From: Poecilobothrus nobilitatus
Lineage: Eukaryota > Arthropoda > Insecta > Diptera > Dolichopodidae
DNA length: 64,000 nucleotides
NCBI GenBank assembly: GCA_947095535.1
Contig: OX352773.1
Coordinates: 31,393,398-31,457,397, forward strand
Reading direction: 5' to 3'
The translations under genes and the position numbers were made by a program. Positions within the stretch are counted from its first letter, which is position 1, and each line of letters opens with the position of its first letter. A model generated the notes under the pieces. That model was not told where the DNA came from. It worked only from the letters and a program-made list of their open reading frames with translations, and made no database searches. This document shows, one piece after another, positions 51,141 to 61,581 of this stretch.

Positions 51141-52209
51141 TTTGGTACGGCGTAAAACATCATTACTTCCATTGTCGGAAATAAAATAAATCCTAGATTT
51201 TTTATTCAAAATTTAACGAATACCGAATTGCTAAATTTTTTTTAAAGTGCTTTTAGTGCATTTCCAAAAAAAAATTGAAAAAATTGCCAATTAGTTTCAC
51301 TCTGTCCGTCCGTCCGTCCGTCCATCTGTTTGCAAAACTTTTATACCGTTAAAGATAGAGAAAAAAAAAATTAGGATAGACAGGTCTCATACAAAACACA
51401 AAAAAATTAAACAGAAGAACAACTTTTTCATGTAACCCCATTCATTACGGAGCTGCAGCCCCTCAAACTTTGAAAAAGCCCAATTTGTAAATGAGTATAT
51501 TCCCATGTTCTACTTAACTTTTTTTCAATCTGAAAATACCATTCGACAGGAAATTTTTTTACCTTTATAAATCAATATCAAAATTATACAAGTTTAATTT
51601 AGTATTTAAATTTACCGTTACGTGAAAACCAAATTTTGCATGATTTTTCTATCTTCGTAACTCCGGCACGCTTTTAGATAGGAACTTAGGGCTTAAATCT
51701 TCCGGCTTAATCTAGAGCTTAAATTCCGGACTTGCAGCCCTTTTCTTATATGTAATTTTCAAATTTTGGTGCAAGCCATATTTCTAAACAAAAATTTGTT
51801 TTGTTTTTCTAATTCTTCTGCGTTATCTTTTTTCAATTTCATTAAATACACTCAATATTTTACATGAATGCATGAACATTTTACTTGTACAGGCGTATCG
51901 CGTATCTACGAATCATATCATCATATCATATATCAAAAAAATTATTCAAAATTGGTTTGTGTCTCCAATTGATTTCACCACGATTTTCCAAATAAAGGGA
52001 ATAATTAAAAAAAAAATTAGGTAGAAAAGAAATGCTTTTGAATTGATAAAAATTGATAAATTCAAAAAAAAAATGAAATAGATGTAAAATAACAATATGA
52101 ATCTATTATATTTGAACACATTATTTTTATTATTCTGATCATTCAATACGAATCAAAATTAATTAAAAATATAATTTTTTTTTAATTTTACTTTATTTAA
52201 AATAATTTT
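51141..52209. other. AT-rich stretch with repeat remnants
   Basis: A GTCC run at 51304-51322 and the words GGAGCTGCAGCCCC (near 51450) and GGACTTGCAGCCC (near 51730) suggest a second, decayed element. The 51946-52146 open frame pairs with the 35540-35700 repeat and is not called as a gene. It also contains the ZP gene's 3' flank. Confidence 0.4.
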
Positions 52210-54237
52210 TTATTTTAATTTTAAATATAAAATAATTAGAAGAAAACAAATAAAACATATAATACCAATACTTCCAAATATTAAAAAGATATAACGTCTA
52301 TAAATATTATTAATTTCATCATTATAATCATTTTTCTTAAGTTTCAATAATCGTTTTTCATTATCATTTTCTGAAATAATAACACGAAATGAAATTTGTG
52401 AAATTTCCTCAAATTCTGTTAAATTTTTTTTTCTATTATCATCTTCTTTTGAACTTCTTTTTAATCGATTATTTGAATTATTACAATGTTGTGTATCAAT
52501 ATAGCAATCAGATCTTTCAAGACATCCTGTTATTTTCATACTTAAAATGATTTCTTCACCGCTTGTCATACCTTGAAACATTACAACTTTAAAAGATAAA
52601 CGATATCCTAATGGAGGATCAAAACTTGGTTGAACTGGACATATTGATCGCATAACTGGATTAACACAACCATAAGATGTAACAAGATTTGCAGTATTTA
52701 AAGTTTTTCCAGTAGAAGATGAAATTCTTTGTAAATTTATATCAGTTAATTTTGTAAAATTCCAACCTTAAAATAAAAATAAAAAATGACAAAATTTTTT
52801 TTTGTTTTAATTATTGATATAAAATTTTTTACCATCGCCTGTATTAACATGAGCTCTTAATAGTAATTCTTCACCCAATTGCACTGTACCATGCGGTTCT
52901 AAATGTCTTGTAAAACCATTTGGTGATTTACGTAATAGTTCAATATGAGTTCGAAATGGTTGCTGATGACCACCTTGGGCAACAGTTCCTATACTACGAC
53001 TCTGGCTAATAAAAAAAAAAAATTTTATAAAAATTGTTTTTTTTTTTTTAAATTTCTTTTACATATCATTTGAAACACCCATTTTTAAAGCATGTGTTTT
53101 TGATATAACTTTATCCTGAATTTTACATTGTAATGTTAATAAAGGATCAGATTGTGTTTTCATTCCTTGTATTAATGGAAATCTTAAACGAATGCATAAA
53201 TTTTCACCACAATTACGTATACCACATCTTGAAAAATCTTCTACTGCTATATGAACAATTATATGGGATTGAATTATTCTTAAATTACATCTAAAATCTA
53301 AACTATTATAATCAACAATTGGTATTAAACCAGTGAAATTATCTAGTCTAAAAATGGCATTAAAATATCCTCCTTGATTATTTAAACATCTCATTTCTTT
53401 TAAAAATAATTTAAAAGTATTCTTTCCATTTAAATTAAATTGTGTGAAATCCTTAGCATGTCGAATAGATACAGCTGATGATATTGGTGGTAAATATCCA
53501 TTATGCGGATCATCTGTTGGCAATATTGGTAATGGAGAAGATGGAAAAGAAGTATCTTGTGATATCGGTACTTCATAATTATAACCTTGATTTGAAAAAT
53601 CATCAGTATCAGTTTGAATTGGATTTCCATCAGAAATTGGTTTATCAGCTCCATCAACTGGTATAGGAATTAAAATTGGAGAAGGTTTCTTTGTTGGAAT
53701 ATTATAATCATATCCACCGGCTTGATCTCTATTGTATGTTACAAAATTATTATTATTATTTTCAAAAAATTTTGCATTTCCTTGAATATTCCCAGGGGGA
53801 AGGTAACTGTTATCTGGTTCTGGAATTGATGGTAGTAAACCAGGTACTAATGTTTCATTTGGTAATTCAATTTGTTGTCCTTCATCTGGAAATTGTTGAT
53901 TTGGAATATCTATCGGATTAAATGGATCATTAGTTATTGACGGAGGTAAATATATATTTTGTGGTGGTTTTGTTGGACGATTATAATCATATCCATTGTT
54001 GTTATTATTTTGTCTTAATCTTTTATTAATGATAATTTCTGGTAAAACAAATTCAGTTGTTGTACTAATTGTAGGTGGAAATTCTGGTTTAGGTTGTATT
54101 TGTTGTGGTGGTACTTCATAAAATGTTTGATATTGTTGTTGAAAAAACCGATGATTTGATAAATGTGAAACATCCGTAACTGATATTTTGAATAAATATA
54201 ATTTAAGTAAAGTAAAAAATAACGTTCTAACTATCAT
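52210..54237 (-). CDS. ZP-domain transmembrane protein (apical matrix / cuticle type)
   Basis: Three exons: 54237-53063, 53005-52833 and 52766-52210, joined in phase (1175+173+557 nt) to 634 aa. Residues 1-22 form a hydrophobic signal sequence (LFFTLLKLYLF). About 30-265 is Pro/Asn/Gln-rich with recurring GYDYNRPTKPPQ, GYDYNIPTKKP, GYNYEVP and YLPP words. From about 270 to 555 Cys-spaced blocks (MRCLNNQGGYFNAIFRLD, FSRCGIRNCGENLC, SYGCVNPVMRSICPVQPSFD, GCLERSDCYIDTQHC) match a ZP domain. RLKRSS follows, a consensus furin site, then a transmembrane helix (IFLIFGSIGIICFICFLLII) and a short tail. This is the standard layout of insect ZP proteins that are cleaved and polymerise in the apical extracellular matrix. 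Which member it is cannot be told. It is divergent from the Bcl-2 pair, 1.1 kb apart. Confidence 0.85.
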
Positions 54238-55342
54238 TATTAAATTTATATTTTATTTTTATTTTTTTATTTTTAATCTAGATAATTAGTGACATTGCGT
54301 ATCACTTTATTTTTAAAATCAGACTACAAAATAAAAATAAGAAATTTCTTTTTATATGGGAAAAGAAAATTTTTAAAAAATAAAAAAGCGGGGTAAATTA
54401 AACTTTTCTTTATTTTTTTATTTTTGTTATATATGTACTTTAATAATAAATTGTCATATTGTCATTCGTGACCTTTGAAAATAAAATTAAACGACGGATT
54501 GAGGAAGTCACAATTATTTTGCATTGATTGATTTTATTTAATAAAAACTTTAAAATTATAGAAAATTCTAAATTGTCTTCACTTTCACCATATAAAAATT
54601 AGTCATAAAGTATACTTTTAACTATTTTTGAAATGGTAGACATCAGATTTAACGCACGACCTTTAACAATTATTTCGTGATGTACAACATGGTACAACTT
54701 TATTACAAAGAAAGTTTTCAAAAATTGTTTTAATATAAAATTAAATTATTTTGTCTTAAAATTATTGCATATATATATTATATAGTCTGTACATACAGAG
54801 GGTTTGACTGACTGAACATCATGAGCAATGAAGGTTTCAAAATCTGATTTTTCCATTGATCTGATTAAAATGTGAATAATCTTTTTAAGATTTATTAAAT
54901 AGTAAAAGCGTAAAAGTTTTCCCATATAATAATTTTTTTTTTTTTACAGTAGGTACTTGAATCTTTGAAATCTTTGTCCTTCTAGTTATATCAGAAATTA
55001 GCAACTTGTGATTTTATTAAAAATTATTATTAATTCATGGTTTTATATTTTACCGCAGATGTTACATTAATATTCTATATGTTATATAATATCGTATAAA
55101 AATCGTAAAATTAATATTCAAGTGCCAAAAATAAAATTCAATTACACATTTTAAAGGAACATAAAATTTCCACAGTACCTAATTAAATAAATCTCTTTTA
55201 AAAATTCTCATTTTAAAAACTGTTATACACGCTGTTATATTAAAAATTTTATGTAAAAAAAAAGAAGATTCAAATAAAAATTATAAATTTAATACTTTTT
55301 AATTTATTTTTCCAGAACACTTACAATATTTTTACTTAAACA
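54238..55342. other. Divergent intergenic region between the ZP and Bok-type genes
   Basis: AT-rich sequence that should hold the promoters of both flanking genes. No specific site could be supported. Confidence 0.5.
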
Positions 55343-56526
55343 ATGTCCAATTTACAATTACCATCAAATAGTAGTGATCCAAATTTTCAAAAAGATAAAA
55401 ATTCTTCACCTTTACAGAGGAGAAGAAAATTTAGTTTTCCAGCAACATTACATGCAACATCATTATTAGATGTTGGAACAGCTATATCAGCTAGAAGACG
55501 TTTAAGTAATGTTAGTGATGCAGTTAGTAGAAAATTATCATATACAATCGGATGGAAACAAGCTCAAATTCCAACACAAGATATTGTAGCACAAGTAAGT
55601 CAAATGTAACTATACATAGTAGTATAGTACATAATATATGAATAAATCATAAAAGAGATCTTTGATTACATTTTGAATATTTAGGGAAAATGTTTATGTG
55701 GACAATATATTAGAAGACGTCTTAAAAGATCAGGTCTATATAACAGAAAACTTGGATTACAGAGAATAAGAAGTATTATTGGAACTACATTATTAAATAC
55801 AACAGTTAAAAATGTTTTTCCTGCAGTTTCTGTAGTAAAAAATTATTAAATTTAAATTTTGTGTTGAAAAAAATAAGTATTTCCAAATTTTTTTTTATTT
55901 TAAATAATTTTAGTTGGGTGATGAATTAGAAAGATTACATCCAAGAATATATAGCGGTGTGACAAGACAAATATCTAGAAGTTCAGAACTTGAATCATCT
56001 GAAACTGTACCAATTTTATTAAGTACAGTTGCTAGAGAATTATTTCGTATTGATATAACATGGGGTAAAATTATATCTTTATTTGCAATATCTGGCGGTT
56101 TAGCGGTAGATTGCGTTAGACAAGGACATCCAGATTATTTACCTTCTTTACTTCAAGGTTAAAATAAAAAAAAATTTCATTATAGTTTTATTTTTTTTTT
56201 TAACAAAGAGGAAGTTTTTAATATAGGTGTATCTGATGTAATTGAAGATGAACTTGCGTCATGGATTAATGATAACGGGGGATGGGTTCGTAGATAAATT
56301 AAGAAAAAAAAAGTACAAGAATTAATTATTATAATTATTTTTTTTTTTTTTTTTTTTTCAGAATGGACTCAACACCCATGTTTATCCAGAAAGAAATGAA
56401 TTTCAAACTATTGAATGGCCGAAAATAACATTTAGTTGTATTATAGTATTAGTGGTTATTATTGTAATTTTACGTTTATCTTCAAATTTTTATTTAATAC
56501 CGAATTATTATAATAAAATTTCATAA
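55343..56526 (+). CDS. Bok-type Bcl-2 family protein, copy 1 (debcl/Buffy-like)
   Basis: Five exons: 55343-55594, 55685-55831, 55914-56157, 56227-56285 and 56362-56526, joined in phase to 288 aa, similar in size to fly Bok-type proteins. An Arg/Ser-rich N-terminus (RRRKFSFPATLHATS, ARRRLSNVSDAVSRK) precedes GKCLCGQYIRRRLKRSGL. The BH3 region is LGDELERLHP (from residue 134), BH1 is ITWGKIISLFAISGG (Trp near 183) followed by LAVDCVRQGH, and BH2 is WINDNGGW (near 227). A C-terminal hydrophobic anchor (IIVLVVIIVIL) suits a mitochondrial or ER membrane. The family regulates apoptosis and stress responses; that is inferred. Donors of introns 2, 3 and 4 (GTAGTA, GTTAAA, GTTCGT) are weak matches to consensus. 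Copy 2 follows 535 bases downstream. Confidence 0.88.
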
Positions 56527-57060
56527 TATTGAATAGAAATATGTATGTGGTATATAGATATATGTATGTTATGTATGTATTTAAAATTTTAAAAAGTTAA
56601 AAAAATGTTTGGAAAGTAATTGTAACGATCAGTAAAAAATTGTTCATAATTAAATAAAAAATTTAATTGTTATAAAATGGGTTTATGTATCAGAAAGGTT
56701 AAAAAATATGATATGTACTACAAATTATGGATTGTGTATCGAATAAAAATAAAATTAGTATTGCCATTTTCCACCTGTTAACTAAATTGATTTGCGATCA
56801 TTAAATTATGAAAGATCAAAGTCTTTATATTCGACAAATTAAAAATATTTGACATATTTATTAGACCATTTACTTCCATAATAATTTATAAGATCAAGTA
56901 TAAGATTTAGTTTAATTTATACATAAATTGTAACTAGTTATATAGAGCTAGTCAAATTTTTAAAATACACATACTTATATTTGTTTTTGTTATTAGCAAA
57001 TTAATTAGAATAAAATTTTATAAAAACTTTTATGTACCGCATTTAATAAAAATAATTTTT
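56527..57060. other. Spacer between the two Bok-type genes
   Basis: It has AATAAA-like words near 56652 and 56741 that could end the first transcript. No gene seen. Stops lie upstream of the second gene's ATG. Confidence 0.5.
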
Positions 57061-58343
57061 ATGCCGTTTGAAGAAGGATACGAAATACATCAGAGAAGAA
57101 CAGAATGGAAACGTCGGAAACACTCTAATATTAATGATTCCCAAGAATACAAACAAGAATTAATAGATCAGGTAAGTGATGAAAAATTTTAATTACATAT
57201 GTTATATGTATACTTTTACTATGTACTAACATATTGACTATAGTAAAAAAGAAAAAACAACAAAAACATAATATACAATATACATATATTAAGATTTAAA
57301 GGTTGAGATGTCATTTGATTACAGAAACAAGGTTATGTTTAAGTTCCAAATTGATTTAACCAAATAAGGAATTATTTTTAGTTTATGATAAAATCAATTT
57401 CTATAAGGACTTTAACTCAATTCATGTTTTTTTACAATATAAACAAATGCATATTAAATTTTTTATCTATATTTTTGAAAAATATTACGTTTTTTAAAAA
57501 AACTGATCTTTCAATTTTAATAATATTACGAAATGTAAACAATGTTATTAAAAAAAAAAACAAAACAATTTATTTTTAGGGAAGATGCTTGTGCAGCTAT
57601 TATATACGCAATCGTTTAAGAAGAGCTGGACTCTTAAATAAAAAAGCGGTTCAAAGATTAAGAATGTTATTAGAACCTTCGTCTGATGTTGTTTATGATG
57701 TATTTCCAGCGCTAAATACTGTAAGTCAAAAGAAAATAAACTAAAAAAAGAAAAATAACTTAACAACACTATACATAGGTACATAATATAAGAAATAAAA
57801 TCTGATTTAAAAATGCTCGGAATACCCGGACACAAAATAATTATTCCATTTGAAATTATTTTAAATTCTTTATTTTAATTGTAGATGGGAGAAGAATTGG
57901 AACGAATGCACCCACGTTTATATTCGAATGTTTCAAGGCAATTATCAAGTGCACCATTTGGTGAGTTAGAAGATTGTGATACAGCGCCAATGCTTTTAAA
58001 TTTAGTTACAAAAGAATTATTAAAAAATAACATTACATGGGGTAAAGTAATTTCACTATTTTCTGTTTGTGGGGGTCTTGCAATTGATTGCGTCCGTCAA
58101 GGTCATTATGATTTTTTACAATTTTTAGTTGATGGATTTGCTGAACTTGTTAAAGAAGATTTATTAATATGGTTAACTGAAAATGGAGGATGGATAGGCT
58201 TATTAAAACATATACGACATAAACATACACAATTTTCATTATTGGGTTGGTTAACTATATTTGTTATTTTAAATATAGTATTTTATTTTATCGCGTATAT
58301 TGCCAGACAAATCGGTTGCCATCTTTATTCGTTTTTGTTTTAA
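57061..58343 (+). CDS. Bok-type Bcl-2 family protein, copy 2 (debcl/Buffy-like)
   Basis: Three exons: 57061-57171, 57580-57720 and 57885-58343, joined in phase (37+47+153 codons with stop) to 236 aa. The N-terminus (FEEGYEIHQRRTEWKRRKH) is unlike that of copy 1 and much shorter. Then GRCLCSYYIRNRLRRAGL, BH3 MGEELERMHP (from residue 85), BH1 ITWGKVISLFSVCGG (Trp 136) with LAIDCVRQGH, and BH2 WLTENGGW (180-187). A long hydrophobic C-terminus (LTIFVILNIVFYFIAYI) is the membrane anchor. Introns 1 and 2 match those of copy 1 in position, but the two later introns of copy 1 are absent here, since BH1, BH2 and the tail share one exon. The role in apoptosis control is inferred from the family. Confidence 0.88.
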
Positions 58344-58897
58344 TATAAAAATTTTTTTTTTAATTTCTCAAACATTTATATGTTTATAAGCATAAATTAA
58401 TAAATTATATTTTATACTTATATATCATATATCAACTGTTTATCTATGTACGTATTACCTGAAAATTCCGAATCTTATACTATTAATATTTTTACAAAAT
58501 AAATCCTTTTAATATTCCCAGAAAAAAAAACATTTCCACTAAAATACATGTTACTTAATGATAGTTAACAGAAATTGTACTTTTTATTATATATATATAT
58601 TTTTTTAATCTTTTTTATAACTATAGTTGGACAAATATTGTTGTAATATTAAAAATGCGTTGTTTTTTTTAGTTTAATTTCTTATAGAAAATTTATTTAT
58701 TTGTTAATATTTTAAATATAAGCTTTATTAAAAAAAAATAAATAATTAAAATTATTGGTTTATAGTCGAAATATTAACTTTAGCAATATATTTTGAAAAT
58801 CACAATAAAAAAACTTAAAAATTTTATATCCGTTTTTTTTAAAATACTTAAAAGAAAAATATATAGGTATTTAAAAAAAAAAAAAATTTTTTAATTT
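58344..58897. other. Convergent intergenic region
   Basis: It lies between the 3' ends of the second Bok-type gene and the zinc-finger gene. AT-rich with AATAAA near 58500; no other feature. Confidence 0.5.
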
Positions 58898-60819
58898 TCA
58901 GGATTCTTTAAACAATTCATGAGCAGATAATAAACATTCGGATGATATAACTGCTTCTTCATTACAAAAATATTCTAAATTCTTTTCAATTATATCAGAA
59001 GGATTATGTACAGCTTTTTTATGTTCTTCTAATGCAAATGATCTACCATATGATGCACCACAAATGTCACAAAAATATTTGAAATGTTTTTTATTAAGTT
59101 CTTTTTTATGAGTTTCCATATGAGCTTCAACAGCATACATTGTTGCAAAAGGTCTATTACATTTCTCACAGAAAAATGGTTTTGTATGTGTATTTTTATG
59201 ACCATGTAATTGAACTTGTGTTTTAAAAGTTTTTGGACATTCAGGACACTTAAATTTTCTTTCTTCAGAATGTATTAACAAATGATGTGAATATGTAGAA
59301 AATCCTTTAAATCTAAAAATACATAATTTTATATATAGAGGATTAAAAAGAATAACAATCATAAAATAATATTAATACCTTTTATTACAAATATTACAAA
59401 TATATGGTCTTACACCTGTATGGGTTCGAAGATGTAACGTTAAAGAATATGAAACTCTAAAACATTTCCCACATACATCACATTTAAACGGTTTCTCTCC
59501 CGTATGAATTCTTTCATGTTTTACTTTTTCATATGGCCGTTTAAATGTTCGACCACAATGTTGGCACGGATATGGATGAATAATTCCAGCTTTTTCTGCT
59601 TTAGTCGGTTTCTTTAATAATGGACCAACAGAAAGATTTCCATTAATTTTATGTAATCTGAGATGCATACGTAAGCTTTCTTCATTTTTGAATAATTTAT
59701 TACATATATTACACGTAGTTTTCGAAACATATTCTTGATGAAACTTAGAATGTTGCTCTTTTAATCTTATATCAAAACTTGAATAGTTATTACAAATGAT
59801 TATAATCATAAATATAAATTAAAATATATTTTTTACCTCTTCCCACAAAATTCGCAATCAAATAATACTAAATTATCATCAACGTCACCTACTACTTCGT
59901 CATATCTTTTTGATTTTACTGGATTATGCATTCTTAGATGCAATCTAAAAATTAAGGAAAATGGTTTTCATAAAAACAGAATCAAGAAAATAAAACAAAA
60001 TAATAATTACTTCAAATTTTTTTGTGAAGGAAATGTTGTTTTACAAATATAACAAGTATTTAAAATAGTATCAGAGTAAAATACATTTTTTCCCACTAAA
60101 CTTTTCATATTCTTTACTGTATCAGCTTCTTCAATTGTCTCTTCAAATTCCTTGATTAATGAAATTTAAAAAATTAAATTTTAATTAAACATTTTCTAAT
60201 GAAACTTACTTGCTTAAAATCATCTAGATAATTTATAGAAATTTCTTCATTTAGTTTTTCGTCTGATATACAATCATCAAAAATTAAATCATTTGAATCA
60301 ATAAATATATTATTACTTCCATCATCTGGATCTGATATGTAGAATAATTCGCTGTCATCTTTTTCCTCTTTTATATTGTTATCATCATCGTAGAAACTTA
60401 ATTTATCCTCCGAATAGTCATCATTGTTTTTATCCATTTCAGATGCCTCAATAAGGACAGATTGATGCTTATGAAACTTTTTTATATGTTCCATTACATC
60501 TGTAAAACTAAAAAAAATTGATTTAATAAGTGAATTGAGATTATTTATTAGTTTATTACCTATAGTTACAAGCAGTACATTGATACAATTCTTGTTCATT
60601 TGGTTGCTTCGTTGAAGAATCGGATATAATATTTATCTCATCCAATTCCTCATATTCAATACTTGAATATCGTTGTTCTTCTTGATCATCATCGTCTTGT
60701 GCAACCTTTTTTATGTAGTAAGTATCATCAATGCTATCAAATGATTCACCTAAATAAAAATAATGGTTTATATTTGATATTTATTTTATAATCTCATTTG
60801 GTTTTTTTTTACTATCCAT
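58898..60819 (-). CDS. Multi-C2H2 zinc-finger protein
   Basis: Seven coding exons: 60819-60813, 60749-60560, 60507-60210, 60150-60011, 59944-59837, 59777-59379 and 59312-58898; all phases agree and give 518 aa. Exon 1 codes only ATG GAT A. The N-terminal part is very acidic (DDDDQEEQRY, SEDKLSFYDDDN, FYISDPDDGSN) and contains the first finger (YQCTACNYSF...H). About ten C2H2 units follow or are scattered: CYICKTTF, CEFCGKSF, CNICNKLF, CQHCGRTF, CDVCGKCF, CNICNKRF, CPECPKTF, CEKCNRPF and CDICGASY. Classical linkers HTGEKPFKC and HTGVRPYIC mark the central fingers. No ZAD or other extra domain was seen. A sequence-specific DNA-binding transcription factor is likely; the target is unknown. Several introns interrupt fingers. 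Divergent from Sec31. Confidence 0.85.
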
Positions 60820-61581
60820 TGAAAACGGTAACAATAATTCTTAACGGAAATTTTGTTATGCAGCTAATTTCATACAAAGGGCTAAAATCTTTTTATTTTA
60901 TAAGGCCAACTTCAGCTTTATGATTAAGTTTATGTCACGTAAATTGTAAATTATGTCAGTTTTTACTTTTTATCAAAATTAAAAACTCAGTTATAAGAAA
61001 CGCAAAATGTTTTGTCTGGTTTTATTTTAGAAAATTAAATTATTTTTAATTGATCATTTAAAAATGATATATAATCAATATACAAACATATTTTATATTG
61101 TTTTATATAAAAAATAAAAAAATGTTTTAATAAATTTATTAAATGGCATAAAAATTTAAAAAGAATATGTTGTTTACATAAGCATTTGTTATTTACATTA
61201 ATTTTGTTTATATAAAATTGTAATTCTATATACAGATGTCTCTAGTATGCCACGTTGGAATTATTGACGTTTACCGTCAGAATTTCGGTAAATGATAGTG
61301 AATAAAATATTCAACAAAAAGTTTCTTATGTGGCGTTTTATATTTACTTTATTAAAATAATTATTGTTTTATTTTTTGCTTATAAGAGTCATTTTATGTT
61401 GGTAAATGAAATTTATTTTTCTTTGTATATTATATGTTAAGTAATTATATATGTTAAATTTTATAATTTATTTTTTAATTTAATTCTTTCTAGAGTTGCC
61501 TTGACATTTTGACCTGGTAAAAAATTGATAAAAAAAACCAAAAATTTATAAAATTGAAGGAAATAGGCACAAACATAAAAT
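60820..61581. promoter_or_regulatory. Divergent intergenic region between the zinc-finger and Sec31 genes
   Basis: It holds both promoters. A short palindrome TTTACCG-9-CGGTAAA lies at 61271-61293, next to GC-richer sequence about 300 bases before the Sec31 start codon. Its role is unknown. Confidence 0.4.
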
